A stretch of 64,000 bases of DNA from CAWAWP01 sp963841205 (GCA_963841205.1 CAWJCH010000014.1:434001-498000); one strand, 5' to 3'. Positions 26,265 to 36,031 are shown, counted from the first letter of the stretch. Notes: generated from the sequence alone by a model not told the origin. Translations and numbers: made by a program.

Positions 26265-27302
26265 ATGGAGTACAAGGACTATTACAAGATCCTCGGCGTC
26301 TCGAAATCGACGGACGCGGAAGATCTTAAGAAGGCCTACCGCAAGCTGGCGCGCAAGTACCACCCGGACGTCAACCCCGGCGACAAGACCGCGGAGGCGA
26401 AGTTCAAAGAGATCAACGAGGCCTACGAGGTCCTCTCCGATCCCGAGAAGCGCAACAAGTACGATACGCTCGGCCCGAATTGGCAGGAGCAGTTCGGCTT
26501 CGGCGCGGGCAGCTCGGCGTCACGGACACGGACGTATGCGCCGCCGACCGGCGCGGGTGCGGGCGGGCGGTCGTCGAGCGGCGGTTTCAACGTCGATATC
26601 GACGATCCGACGGGTTTCTCGGACTTCTTCGAGACGCTCTTCGGCAGGCGCGGTACGGCGGGCACGACAACCAGCGGCAGGACGCGGGTGCCGCAGCGCG
26701 GTGCGGACATCGAGCAGCCGGTGGAGATCAGCTTGCGCGAGGCGTACGTCGGCGCGGTGCGGGCGTATAACATCGAGGCGCCGGAGATCTGCCCGACGTG
26801 CCAGGGGACCGGGCGCGTGGGCGGGCGTCCCTGCACTACCTGCAGCGGGCGGGGCACGCTGCTGCGCACGCGGCGGATTGAGGTGAAGATCCCGGCGGGC
26901 GCGGAGACCGGGACGCGCGTGCCGGTGCCGGGCGAGGGCAACGCGGGGATGTCGGGCGGGCCGCGTGGCGACTTGATCCTGGTGGTGAATGTGAAGGCCG
27001 ATCCAGCCTTCGAGCGGAAGGGCGACGATCTCTACACCGAGGCGTCGGTGCCACTGACGTCGGCAGTGCTGGGCGGCGAGGCGCCGGTGGTGACGCCGGA
27101 CGGCAAGCGCTTGCTGCTGACGATTCCGCCGGAGACGCAGAACGGGCAGACGTTTCGCCTGAGCAGCAAGGGCATGCCGCATGTGAAGGGCGGCGGCGCG
27201 GGCAACCTCTTCGCGCGTATCCAGGTGATGTTGCCGGAGAGGCTTTCCGATGAGGAGCGCGGGCTCTTCGAGGCGCTGGCGAAGATGCGCCGGGTGGGGT
27301 GA
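26265..27302 (+). CDS. dnaJ: DnaJ/Hsp40 with a single zinc site
   Basis: The product has 345 residues. Residues 4-70 form the J domain with HPD at 33-35, which stimulates DnaK. A Gly/Ser-rich linker and FSDFFETLFG follow. The zinc-binding region has only two CxxCxGxG motifs (CPTCQGTG, C176/C179; CTTCSGRG, C190/C193), where classical DnaJ has four. The C-terminal client-binding domains are intact (VEVKIPAGAETGTRVPVPGEG, GDLILVVNVKADPAFERKGDDLY, LTIPPETQNGQTFRLSSKGMP). It is therefore between type I DnaJ and CbpA-like type II proteins. The gene follows grpE closely and is probably cotranscribed. Confidence 0.93.
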   Translation: MEYKDYYKILGVSKSTDAEDLKKAYRKLARKYHPDVNPGDKTAEAKFKEINEAYEVLSDPEKRNKYDTLGPNWQEQFGFGAGSSASRTRTYAPPTGAGAGGRSSSGGFNVDIDDPTGFSDFFETLFGRRGTAGTTTSGRTRVPQRGADIEQPVEISLREAYVGAVRAYNIEAPEICPTCQGTGRVGGRPCTTCSGRGTLLRTRRIEVKIPAGAETGTRVPVPGEGNAGMSGGPRGDLILVVNVKADPAFERKGDDLYTEASVPLTSAVLGGEAPVVTPDGKRLLLTIPPETQNGQTFRLSSKGMPHVKGGGAGNLFARIQVMLPERLSDEERGLFEALAKMRRVG

Positions 27303-27336
27303 GGCGGGAGCAGAGGGCGAGGCCTTTGTGGAGCGA

Positions 27337-27417
27337 TGAGGGTCCTCACCCCCGACAAGCCCCCGCTCGCGGGGGACCGCGCCTCTCCCTGCGGGGCGGG
27401 GGGAGTCAGAGCAGGGG
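27337..27417 (+). repeat. dispersed GC-rich repeat between convergent dnaJ and GH92 genes
   Basis: The copy reads GGGTCCTCACCCCCGACAAG, then CCCCCGCTCGCGGGGGACC (a strong hairpin) and CCTCTCCCTGCGGGGCGGGG, ending AGTCAGAGCAGG. It may serve as a terminator by its hairpins. Related copies lie at 22880-22955 and, inverted, inside miaB. Confidence 0.55.
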
Positions 27418-27439
27418 GACACGGCCAGGGCGATGCAGG

Positions 27440-30067
27440 TTACTGGCCGGGGGCGGCGACGGTGGGCCAGTGATCGACGGAGAGCGACGGCGGCGCGTCT
27501 GAGGGTGAGGCGCCCCAGGATTTGTTGGGCGTGGCCGAGAGGGTGAAGTCGATCTCATGGGCGGCGGTGAGTTTGGCGAGGGGGAGCCACTGGCTGCTGG
27601 AGGAGACGCCGTCGATCTGCATGCTTTGGATGTAGGGGGCTTTGCGCGCGGCGCCGGTGGCGTAGAGCGCGATGTGGCGAGAGCCGAGGGTGAGCGTCAC
27701 TTCGGGGAAGAGCGGGCTGCCGAGGACGAAGCCGGCGTGACCGGGGATCAGCGGGTACATGCCGAGCGCGGCCCAGACGTACCAGGATGAGAGGCTGCCG
27801 AGGTCGTCGTTGCCGGGTATGCCGGTCGACGAGTCGCCGTAGAAGCTGGTCATGATCTGGCGGACGGTGGCTTGCGTCTTCCAGGGGGAGCCGGTGAAGT
27901 CGTAGGCCCAGGGCGTGCCGAGCGAAGGCTCGTTGCCCATCCAGGCGTATGGCGCGAAGGGGTCGGAGGCGAACTGCGAGAAGAAGGTGTCGAGCCGCTG
28001 CTGCGCCTGCGCTTGGCCGCCCATGCGCGCGACGAGGCCGCCCATGTCGAACGGCAGCATCCACGTGTATTGCGCGGCATTGCCTTCGATGAACTGGCTG
28101 TCGTCGAGCGAGAAACTGCCGTCGCCGTTGCGCGGCTCGATTTGGCCAGTGGCGGGATCGTAGAGCGTGGGCCACTCGGCGGCGTGGGCGGCGATCGTCT
28201 TGGCGTCGGCGTCGTCGCCGAGTGTGCGGGCGAGGGCGGCGACGGCGTAGTCTTCGGAGTAGTATTCGAGGGAAGTGGAGGCGGGTACGTAGCTGGCGCC
28301 GATGGGGACGTAGCCGAGGGCGAGGTAGTCGCTGAGTCCAGCGCGCTCGGCCAGCACGCCGGTGCCGACGTTTGGGTCGGTGGCCGCAGCGACGGCGTCG
28401 TGGAGCGCTTTCGTCGCGTCGAAGCCGGTTGCACCGAAGGCGACGGCGTCTGCCAGGATCGCGGCGGATGGGTCGCCGACCATGATGCCGGTGTCGCCGT
28501 TGGCGATGGGCCAGCGCGGCAGCGCGCCCGACTCGGCGGCGTCCTCGACGAGCGACTGCATCATGTCGCTCGTCTGGGCGGGGGCGAGCAGGGCGAGTAG
28601 GGGGGCCTCGCTGCGATAGATGTCCCAGCCGGAGAAGTTTGCGTAGTAGGCATGGCCGGCGGCGGCGGTGTGGACCCTGCCGTCGAAGCCGGTGTACTGG
28701 CCGTCGGCGTCGCTGAAGACGTTGGGCGCGAGCAGGCTGTGATAGAGCGCGGTGTAGAAGGTGGCCTCGTCGGCGTTGGTGCCGCCGGTGGCCTGGATGT
28801 TGTTGAGCAGCGTGTTCCAGGTGGTGTCGGCGGCGGCGCGGAGGGTGTCGAAGTCTTGCGAGGTGGTCTCGGCGGCGAGGTTGGCGGCGGCGTTAGCGGC
28901 GCTGACGTACGAGAGGCCGACGCTGACCTGGAGTTGATTGCCACCGCGCGGGTCGAACTGAGCGTAGAGGCCACTGCCGGAGCCGTCGGCGCTGCCTGCT
29001 TCGGGTGCGACGCCGCCTCGGCCCCACGATCCGTAGGCGCTGGCTGGCCGGCTGAGCTGCGCGTCGAAATAGACGGTGTACGAGGTCGGCAGGAAGGCGC
29101 AGAAGGGTCCGCCCGTGACGAAGCCGCGGATCTCGGTGGCGCTGACGAATTGGGCATGCGCCTGCTGCACGCCGCGCAGATCGTCGCCGGAATCGAGCAG
29201 AAGGGTCTGCGGCTGGCCGGAGGGGTAGGTGATGCGGGCGAGGCCGGTGCGCAGCGTGGTCGTCAGCTCGACGTTGATGCCGGTGCCGAGCTTGACGCTG
29301 TACGCGCCGGGCGAGGCGTGCTCGTCGCGGTGCGCGAACGGGGCGCTGTAGCGATAGGGATCGGTGGGCGGCGCGTCGGTGACCTGGGCGGTGGTGGGCA
29401 TGAAGGGCACGTCGCCCATGATCTGGCAGCCGGTGCCGCTCATATGGGTGAGGCTGAAACGCTGGATACGCCCGTCGGTATAGGCGTAGCCGGCGGGGAG
29501 TGAGAGGCCACCAGGTGCGGTATCTGGGCTGAACTGGACCATGCCGAAGGGGAGCGTGGCGCCGGGGAAGGTGTTGCCCGCGCTGCCACCGAAGCCATAG
29601 GGGGGCTGCCCAGCCTGTGTGCCGATGAAGGGGTTGACGTCGCGCGTGAGGTCGAGCGGCAGGAAGTCCGGCGCGGCGGTATGGGGCAGGGTGGCGAGCG
29701 CGGGAGCCGTCGGGGTGGCGGTGATTTTCGTTTGTCCGGAGGTGAAGCGAACGGCGTGGAGCAGGGAGGCGAACACGCCCGCCAGCACGACGAGGATTAG
29801 CGCCGTTGCGCCCGCGCGCTTGAGCCAGCCGCGGCGAGGGACGGATTGGGCCTTGAGGATGGGCGACAGCGCCGGTGACGCGCTCACCAACTGAGCTTGC
29901 GCTGCTATGACTGGCTCGGACGCGATTGGATCGTTCGCGTCCGCCTCGCGCGGCTCCGAATCGACCGGTTCGGGCGTGGGTAGCCCACGCGGGTCGAGCA
30001 CCGGCTTGTCTGATTCCGCTGAGGGGTGCGCTGGCTCGACGGTCGATTCGTCTGGCGTGTCGGACAT
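27440..30067 (-). CDS. Membrane-anchored GH92 alpha-mannosidase
   Basis: This 875-residue protein has an acidic, proline-rich cytoplasmic start, a single membrane helix (residues 85-107, GATALILVVLAGVFASLLHAV) and a large outer catalytic part of glycoside hydrolase family 92. The family signatures are VNPFIGT (near 142), GNTFPGATLPFGMVQFSPD, SLTHMSGTGC, YHSLLAPNVFSDADGQY, SGWDIYRSEAPLLALL, GNEPSLGTPWAYDF, and GNDDLGSLSSWYVWAALGMYP with the catalytic Asp/Glu region near the end. GH92 enzymes remove alpha-1,2 or related mannose from glycans using calcium. The stop lies just after the dispersed repeat. It is a single gene, probably used to harvest mannan outside the cell. Confidence 0.92.
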   Translation of the reverse strand: MSDTPDESTVEPAHPSAESDKPVLDPRGLPTPEPVDSEPREADANDPIASEPVIAAQAQLVSASPALSPILKAQSVPRRGWLKRAGATALILVVLAGVFASLLHAVRFTSGQTKITATPTAPALATLPHTAAPDFLPLDLTRDVNPFIGTQAGQPPYGFGGSAGNTFPGATLPFGMVQFSPDTAPGGLSLPAGYAYTDGRIQRFSLTHMSGTGCQIMGDVPFMPTTAQVTDAPPTDPYRYSAPFAHRDEHASPGAYSVKLGTGINVELTTTLRTGLARITYPSGQPQTLLLDSGDDLRGVQQAHAQFVSATEIRGFVTGGPFCAFLPTSYTVYFDAQLSRPASAYGSWGRGGVAPEAGSADGSGSGLYAQFDPRGGNQLQVSVGLSYVSAANAAANLAAETTSQDFDTLRAAADTTWNTLLNNIQATGGTNADEATFYTALYHSLLAPNVFSDADGQYTGFDGRVHTAAAGHAYYANFSGWDIYRSEAPLLALLAPAQTSDMMQSLVEDAAESGALPRWPIANGDTGIMVGDPSAAILADAVAFGATGFDATKALHDAVAAATDPNVGTGVLAERAGLSDYLALGYVPIGASYVPASTSLEYYSEDYAVAALARTLGDDADAKTIAAHAAEWPTLYDPATGQIEPRNGDGSFSLDDSQFIEGNAAQYTWMLPFDMGGLVARMGGQAQAQQRLDTFFSQFASDPFAPYAWMGNEPSLGTPWAYDFTGSPWKTQATVRQIMTSFYGDSSTGIPGNDDLGSLSSWYVWAALGMYPLIPGHAGFVLGSPLFPEVTLTLGSRHIALYATGAARKAPYIQSMQIDGVSSSSQWLPLAKLTAAHEIDFTLSATPNKSWGASPSDAPPSLSVDHWPTVAAPGQ

Positions 30068-30301
30068 CCTCGCCCTCGTTCTTCCCTACAGCCACCTAGC
30101 TACCTGAACGATTGAGCGTCGTAAGGCTAACAGTAATTGCTGGGCGCACACGGATGAGGCGCCCAATCGTCGTTGTGACGCATCCTGAGAGGCACAGCGC
30201 GCTCCCGTGCGGCGATTGTGAGGCGCCGGGCATATGCTTCAGGGCGAAGGGGCACCATAGCGGAGGCTCGGGGCGGTGGTGCAAGAGGGAAGGGTGCCTC
30301 T

Positions 30302-30676
30302 GTCAACTACCCCATCGCTGAAGCTAGGGGCTTGCAACTGGGGGGATCACCCCGTCGCCTTCAGGGAGCGTTGCCTCTGCCTGTCGTCCCAGGTTCCTCC
30401 GCATCCCCTCCCCGGTTCGCATCGGGGGGCCGGTTGACCACCAGCGTGGGGCGGTCCGGCCCGTCGACGTACCGGAGACCCCCACCGTCTCCCCGGCCTT
30501 GCGGCCTCTGTCTCGCGCTGTTGCCAGCGGTAGGTACGACGCTCGCGGTTACTCCGCGTGATAGGTGCTTATTCTCGCACAGGCGTGCACAAGGGGAAGT
30601 CGAGTAGCACGACGAGTAGCACGAAAGGAGACGGCCATCCCTCCCCCTGCCTGAAGGCAGGGGGAGGGATGGCCGG
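30302..30676 (+). mobile_element. Non-autonomous IS200/IS605-like palindromic element 2
   Basis: The left end GTCAACTACCCC carries a hairpin with GCTGAAGC and closing GGGG (30310-30330). The right end at 30632-30675 is a 44-bp near-perfect palindrome around CCCCCTGCCTGAAGGCAGGGGG, with outer arms CGGCCATCCCT. No transposase frame is inside. It occupies most of the 30068-30699 gap; the remaining 30068-30300 shows nothing recognisable. Confidence 0.65.
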
Positions 30677-30699
30677 ACAGTAGATGAAGGAGGTCTGAA

Positions 30700-31140
30700 A
30701 TGACCCACGAGCCCACTATTCGTCGCACACTCATGGTTGTGTTGGGGTTCAACGCGCTCTCGCAAATCGCGGGCGGCATCGGGCTGCTCACTGGGGCGAT
30801 CAACCCAGGGCTGAGTCTTTTGCAGGGCACGCCGTTCGCCGATTACGCCATGCCCGGTCTGATTCTCAGCGTCGTCGCCGGCGGCGGTTCGCTCGCTGCG
30901 CTGGCACTGGTGTGGTTGGCCGACCGCACGACGGGTGATATTGCTGGCTTCATCTCCGGAGGCGTCACTGCCGGGTGGATCGCCGGCGAAGTGATTCTGC
31001 TCGGCGTGATCGCGTGGCAATTGCAGGCGCTATATGCGGTGACGGGCCTTCTCGCCGCCGGGCTGGCAGCCTATCTCTGGCTGGCTGACTCGGGTGCCGC
31101 GCGCATGCGCCAGTCGACACATCGACACGCCACGATGTAG
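30700..31140 (+). CDS. Four-helix membrane protein of unknown function
   Basis: This 146-residue protein has four predicted membrane segments (TLMVVLGFNALSQIAGGIGLL, PGLILSVVAGGGSLAALALVWL, GDIAGFISGGVTAGWIAGEVIL, LQALYAVTGLLAAGLAAYLWL). The start at 30700 has an excellent GAAGGAGG site six bases upstream. The pattern resembles small integral proteins of unknown function that are common in Actinobacteria and Chloroflexota. No partner is adjacent; the palindromic element lies directly upstream and may have changed its regulation. Confidence 0.75.
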   Translation: MTHEPTIRRTLMVVLGFNALSQIAGGIGLLTGAINPGLSLLQGTPFADYAMPGLILSVVAGGGSLAALALVWLADRTTGDIAGFISGGVTAGWIAGEVILLGVIAWQLQALYAVTGLLAAGLAAYLWLADSGAARMRQSTHRHATM

Positions 31141-31158
31141 CGCGTGAGTCGCTGCGTA

Positions 31159-31183
31159 CGCCGCCACGTTCAACGTGGCGGCG
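31159..31183. terminator. bidirectional hairpin terminator
   Basis: CGCCGCCACG and CGTGGCGGCG form a perfect 10-bp stem with a 5-base loop, between the stops of two convergent genes (31140 and 31201). A short T-run (GTTTCGT) follows on the plus strand. Confidence 0.65.
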
Positions 31184-31200
31184 GTTTCGTGTCCACACGT

Positions 31201-32094
31201 TCAGTTTGTGATGGAGAACACCTGGCTCTGCGTGGCAGACTGCCTCGACGCCTTGGCCGTCACCGTCGCCGTGGCGGAGGCACAGGTGGTGTGTACCTGC
31301 CATTGCCACGTGTAATCGCCGTTGCCGTCCGCATGGGCTGCGCCCTGCAAGCCCTTCGCACTCGTGCCGTCGCAGTAGCGGACCGAAAGACTGACGGTGG
31401 CGCTCGGCTCGGTATGCACGCAGACGGTCCCTTTCCCACTGGCAGCGCTGGCGCAGGTGAGGGTGATCGTCAAAGGTGCGGTGGTGGTCGTCGCCAAGGG
31501 GGAAGGAGTGCCCGAATGCGAGCTGGCGGTCGGCGTGGGGAGCACGCTTGATGCCGCGGGCGTTCCTGTGCCGGCTTGGGCAGAGTTGGGCGATGTATCG
31601 CCGGTGCGGGCCGTTCCCGCGCGGAAGACGCTGCCGAGCACCGCGGAACCGAGGAGAACGGCGAGCACGAGCACAACAGCCGTCGCTCCCGCCATGCCGA
31701 CCTGCGCCTGCCGAGACGAAGAACGAAAACGATCCACGGGTGTACGTGAGCTACGGCGGGCAACGCCGGGCCACCCTGGAGGAGACTCCGGCGGCAACTG
31801 TGCGGCGAGCTGGGCTTCCCCACCTGCCGCACCTGGTGGGGCCGACGTGGTGTCGGCGGTGTGCCCGCCTCCGAGCGGGGATTCTTCGGGCAGCGGCGGC
31901 CATTTCGGCAGCAGTGGGAGCGCTGGCCAATCGTGCCGATCGGTCGCCGACCCCTCCGTTGGGACCTTCTCGCTTGTCAGCCACGCATCCGCCTCTTCGC
32001 CCGGGCGATGCATCCGCTGCCACGCCTGCTGGATAGTGTTGGGGCGCGGGTCTTGAAAGCGGCCTGGCTTCCGCTCTTCGGGCTTGCGATCCAT
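31201..32094 (-). CDS. Single-pass membrane protein with Ig-like outer domain
   Basis: From the ATG at 32094 (GGGAGGGGGCAAGGG upstream) the protein has 297 residues. The cytoplasmic start is polar and proline-rich (NTIQQAWQRMHRPGEEADAW), a single helix follows (GATAVVLVLAVLLGSAVLGSVF), and a Thr/Ser/Pro-rich linker leads to a small beta domain with paired cysteines (TLTCASAASGKGTVCVHTEP, VRYCDGTSAKGLQG, TTCASATATVTAKAS). The layout fits an extracellular binding or sensing domain; no catalytic signature is seen. No family is recognised. Codon use is like the neighbours. Confidence 0.7.
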   Translation of the reverse strand: MDRKPEERKPGRFQDPRPNTIQQAWQRMHRPGEEADAWLTSEKVPTEGSATDRHDWPALPLLPKWPPLPEESPLGGGHTADTTSAPPGAAGGEAQLAAQLPPESPPGWPGVARRSSRTPVDRFRSSSRQAQVGMAGATAVVLVLAVLLGSAVLGSVFRAGTARTGDTSPNSAQAGTGTPAASSVLPTPTASSHSGTPSPLATTTTAPLTITLTCASAASGKGTVCVHTEPSATVSLSVRYCDGTSAKGLQGAAHADGNGDYTWQWQVHTTCASATATVTAKASRQSATQSQVFSITN

Positions 32095-32294
32095 CGTCCC
32101 TTGCCCCCTCCCCGACTCGCGCGCGAACCAAGCCGATGATGCATTATGCGGAGCGCTCACGCCCGATCTATAGCCCATCCTTCTCACTCCGGGCGATGAT
32201 CGAGCGTGAGCTCTTCAAGATGGGAACGTGTGGTGGATCCGAGGGTCGCGCGGAGGGCACGCGGGTGTGGCTCATTTGCGGCGGCGGATGCAGT

Positions 32295-33641
32295 CTACGC
32301 GGCAGGGATGCGCAGCCGGTAGAGGCCCACCGGCGCTTGGGAGGGGATCACTGCATCGAGCGAGGAGACGTAGAGGTAGGTGGCGCCGCCAATTGAGGTC
32401 GATGCGTTTCCTTGCCAGCAGAGGCCGCAGTCCTCGTTGGCGGTGACGTCAAGCGATGTAGAGACAGCCTGCCATGCCTCCGACTGGGGATCCCAGAGCC
32501 AGAGCGAGAAGTGTGTCTGCGGTTCCAATTGGCTGGCATCATTCGACAGCCCTGTTTGCGGATCGGCGCCCCAGACGGCGAGACGTCCGTCGGGGAGCGC
32601 CGCGAGCACCTGCAGGATGCCGTGCCGCTCGTTGCTGACGCCTGGGACCGGCAGATTCGGCAGTTGCGACCAGTGGACGCCGTCTGCGCTCGCCAGGACG
32701 CTTTCGCGGTAGAGGATTGAAGGAATCTGCTCAGTCGCCAATACGTAGAGCGGACGGTTGGCCGTGGGCCACGTCGGCCCCTCTAGGGAGAAGGAGGTAA
32801 GCAGGAACGGGCCGGGGTATCCGGGCAGGTCGCTTGTCTTGCTCCACGTGGAGCCGGCGTCGCTCGAAGTCCACAGGGAGGTTGTGGCCTGACCTGGCCT
32901 CGGATAGAAATGCTCGACGGTCGTTGCCAGGTGATTATCTGGACCGATTGCTGGAGGAAAGAAGAGTGCGCGGTCTCCCAGCCCGCCATCTATGCGCTTC
33001 CACGTCTGCCCATCGTCGTCGCTGCGGGCGAGGAGGCTGTCGGGGGTGCCAGGATCGGAGGAGGAGAAGGCGAGGTAGAGGTGCGCGTGCCCGACCGCGA
33101 GCGTGCAGATGTCGTAGGGCGCAGAGGCGGGGATGTTGAGGGAAATGGCCGGGAGACGACGCAGGGTCGCGCCGCCGTCCGCGCTGAGATAGAACGTGTC
33201 GCCAGCGCAGACGTGGTTCTTCTCCTGCCTCTTTGTGATCTGCACGCCCATGTGTTGCGGGTCATCCGGCGCGAATGAGAACTCGCAGGCGGTGCCGGGA
33301 CCGCCGAGCGCGTCGAGGTTCGTCCAGTGGGCGCCGGCGTCGGTGGTACGCCAGAGCGTCAGAGGGTCTGGCTCGTCCGAGCAGGCGTAGAGTGTGTTGG
33401 GATTGGTCGGGGAGACGGTGTAGCCTTCGATGTCCTGAATTGGCGTCGGCAGGGCGATGTGCTGCCACCCGCCCGTGCCAAGTGTGACCGGCGTGCCGGT
33501 TGTGACGGTACTGTGAGGCGATGGCGTTGCCGCGGACGACGCGGCCCAAGGATGATCGCAGGCCGCCAGCAGTACGAGAGCGAGCGCGAGTCCGAGCGCG
33601 CGGAGTATCGTCGTGGCGCGGTGGCGTCGTCGCTGTGGCAT
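32295..33641 (-). CDS. Lipoprotein with BNR/Asp-box beta-propeller
   Basis: The 448-residue product begins with a twin basic end and a lipobox (ALALVLLAACDH), so it is lipidated on Cys28. A Ser/Thr/Pro spacer precedes a propeller marked by Asp-boxes: TTDAGAHW, SADGGATL, SDDDGQTW, SSDAGSTW and SADGVHWS. Such folds occur in sialidases and in Ycf48-like or photosystem-assembly proteins, but no sialidase arginine triad can be placed, so it is more likely a binding scaffold. It is a single gene on the left strand. About 200 bases upstream are free of genes. Confidence 0.8.
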   Translation of the reverse strand: MPQRRRHRATTILRALGLALALVLLAACDHPWAASSAATPSPHSTVTTGTPVTLGTGGWQHIALPTPIQDIEGYTVSPTNPNTLYACSDEPDPLTLWRTTDAGAHWTNLDALGGPGTACEFSFAPDDPQHMGVQITKRQEKNHVCAGDTFYLSADGGATLRRLPAISLNIPASAPYDICTLAVGHAHLYLAFSSSDPGTPDSLLARSDDDGQTWKRIDGGLGDRALFFPPAIGPDNHLATTVEHFYPRPGQATTSLWTSSDAGSTWSKTSDLPGYPGPFLLTSFSLEGPTWPTANRPLYVLATEQIPSILYRESVLASADGVHWSQLPNLPVPGVSNERHGILQVLAALPDGRLAVWGADPQTGLSNDASQLEPQTHFSLWLWDPQSEAWQAVSTSLDVTANEDCGLCWQGNASTSIGGATYLYVSSLDAVIPSQAPVGLYRLRIPAA

Positions 33642-33843
33642 CTCGGGCCCCTTTGCCCCGACCGTATACCGATTGCGCCAAGCGTAGCGTGATGCGCGCG
33701 GGAAGTCTATCAGGCGAACGCCGTAGGGCGTCCACCAGCTGGTTCTGAGGGAGCCAGAGTGCAGCTCGGCATTGAGGCGTCGAGATGTTCACCCGCGCGA
33801 TATAATCATACGGTCTGATGGTGGGTGGTGCTAGAATGACGGC

Positions 33844-34307
33844 ATGGCAAGACGCATTCATCTCCGCCCCCATCTGAGCGTCGCCGAGCTGGGGCGGCGC
33901 TACCGAACGGCCAAGGAGCCGAACGAACGCACGTGGTGGCAACTCCTGTGGCTGCTGGCCCAAGGGCGCACGGCCACCGGGCTAGCTGGATTGGCCGAAT
34001 CGCCAAGCGCTACAACGCGGAGGGCCCGTCCGGCATGGTCAATCGCCGGCACACGACCTCCTATCGTCCGCCGCCCGTCCTCGCGCCGGCGCTGCAGGAG
34101 GAGCTGCGTGGCGTGCTGGCGGAGGCCCTCGCCCGGAACGAACCCTGGACGGGCAGTGACGTAGCGGCGTGGATGAGCGAGAAGCTAGGCCGCCCCGTCT
34201 CCTACCATTTGGGGTGGAGCTACCTGGTGCGCCTGCGGCACAGCCCCAAGCGCCGCGGCCGCGCCACGCCTTGGCCGACGCCGAGCAGCAAGCCGAGTTC
34301 AAAAAAA
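33844..34307 (+). pseudogene. IS630 transposase N-terminal half, cut at an A7 run
   Basis: The ATG at 33844 begins MARRIHLRPHLSVAELGRRY, followed by WWQLLWLLAQGRTATGLA. After a frame change near 33985 it goes on as WIGRIAKRYNAEGPSGMVNRR, LRGVLAEALARNEPWTGSDV and VSYHLGWSYLVRLRHSPKR, the DNA-binding half of an IS630-type transposase. The coding stops at the A7 run 34301-34307, exactly where another DDE element starts. The catalytic half is not found here. Confidence 0.75.
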
Positions 34308-36031
34308 CTAGGACGGTAAAGCCCTCTTGACCGAGAGAAGTACGCTGGGGACAGGCCGGAGGCGCTGGGTCGGAAGAGGGGGTGGGGGATGGGACGACGC
34401 GGGAGTCGGTCAGCTGCCGGCCACGAGCACGTACTCAGTCCGCTCCGCGACGAGTGCAGCGTGTGTGGGCACCGCTTGTGGATGGCCTATCATCACCATC
34501 GCACGGTCGTGCGCCTCGACGGGCTCTGGCGCCTGACCATCCGTGTCCGGCACTGCGTGAACGCCCTCTGCTCGCAGTAGCATCGCGCCGATGTGCCCGA
34601 AGAGGCGGGCGCCTGGGCGCTGCCCCAAGGCGAGTTTGGTCTCGACGTCATCGCGCTCATTGGGCAGCTGCGGTCGCGCGAGCAGCGCAGTGTGCCCCAG
34701 ATCCATCAACTGCTCCGCGAGCGGGGGGTAGCGATCGCCGAGCGCAGCGTGACCGTGTTGCTGCATCGCTACGAGGAGCTGGTGGCGCTGCGCCTGGCCG
34801 ATCCGGCGCGACTGCGGCAGCGCCTGGCAGGACAAGGTGGGGTCATCTTGGCGCTCGATGGCTTGCAGCCGGATGTGGGAGACGAGGTCTTCTGGGTGCT
34901 GCGCGACGTGATCTCGGGCGAGCCGTTGTTGGCGCGCAGCCTCTTGGGGGCGACCGCGGACGATCTCGCGCCTTTGCTCGAAGAAGTGCACACGGTCCTC
35001 ACGGGCGAGCGAGCCGAGGACGCCATCCTCGTTCGCGGCGTGATCTCCGATGGGCAGGTCTCCATCCGCCACGCGGTGGCCCGCGTCTTGCCGGGCGTGC
35101 CCCACCAGCTCTGCCAATTTCATGACCTGCGCGAAGCGGCGCGGCCGATCTTCGAAGCGGACCGGCACGCCAAGAAGGAGCGCAAGAAGCGCGTGTGCGG
35201 CGTGCGCCCGATTGAGCGCCGTCTCGAAGTTGAAGACAGCCAGAGCGAGGCGCAGGCCCAAGCGGCGCGGGGCTATTGCCTGGCGGTGCGCAGCGCCCTC
35301 ACCGACGACGGGCGCCCGCCGCTGGCCGCCTCGGGCCTCAAGCTCAAGGGGCGGCTCGAGGCGATTGCCGACTCGCTCGAGCGAGTGCAGCACGACCGAG
35401 CGGCCGCGGCGCCAGCCAGCGGAGAGCCGGGGCAGGGGGGCTGACCAAGCCGCTCGCCCGGTTACTGGGGCTGCTGCGGCACGGATTGGCGGCGACCGCG
35501 CCCCTATGGCCACCGATCCAGACCGCCTATGCCCTCGTCCACCCGGCGGCCCATCTGCTCGCCAACCACGACGACCTGGATGGGGCGGCGCTGCGCCAGA
35601 CCTACCAGGAGCAGGTGCTCACGCCCCTGCGCGCCCACCAAGTGCCAGGGGATCCGCTGGCCCCCGCCACTGCCCACTTCGCCAAGGTAACGGCCAGCTA
35701 CTGGCCCAGGCTGTTTCACTGCTACGACGTGGCGGACCTGCCGCGCACCAACAACGATCTCGAGCAGTACTTCGGCGTCGCGCGCCACCTGGAGCGGCGC
35801 GCGACCGGACGCAAGGGCGCTTCGCCGGCGCTGGTCGTGCGCGGAGCGGTGCGGGTGGTGACGCTGCTGGCAATGCGGCAGCACCGCGATCTCGCGACTG
35901 ATGGAAGCCTGCGCCAGCGCACTGACGCCCGCCACCAAACACGGCGCGCCCAGGCCCGCTTCCGCCGCGATCCTACCACCTACCTGGCAACCTTAGAGGA
36001 GCAACTGCTCAAGCCGGCTTTGCCGCCGTAG
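34308..36031 (+). mobile_element. DDE insertion element bracketed by A7/T7 runs
   Basis: The ends form an inverted repeat of about 25 bp: CTAGGACGGTAAAGCCCTCT at 34308 and, read from the other side, CTACGGCGGCAAAGCCGGCT at 36031. Each is preceded outside by A7. Both flanks are N-terminal halves of IS630 transposases, in opposite directions. The element carries one transposase of a group I cannot classify with certainty (ISNCY-like). Confidence 0.65.
34389..36031 (+). pseudogene. Unclassified (ISNCY-like) transposase with in-frame TAG and frameshift
   Basis: The first frame encodes a zinc-ribbon-like start (CSVCGHRLWMAYHHHRTVVRLDG, then CVNALC). A TAG at 34578-34580 interrupts it, after which the same frame goes on: EFGLDVIALIGQLRSREQRSV (helix-turn-helix region), GGVILALDGLQPDVGDEVFW and ILVRGVISDGQ, PHQLCQFHDLREAARP (DDE core). 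At the G6 run 35435-35440 the frame changes by -1 and the rest follows to the TAG at 36029 (LPRTNNDLEQYFGVARHLERRA holds the probable catalytic Glu). The rejoined protein would have about 545 residues. The TAG or a homopolymer error may be all that inactivates it. Confidence 0.7.

Noticed and set aside
11931..27302. Genome-wide reassignment of TAG
   Set aside because: TAG ends intact core genes in this window (the TPR gene at 15409, the gene at 17044, grpE at 26236), so the host uses it as a normal stop.
34389..36031. Programmed -1 frameshift at the G6 run of the inner transposase
   Set aside because: The run could be slippery, but a homopolymer error or mutation is just as likely and the TAG upstream already breaks the gene, so I do not claim it.
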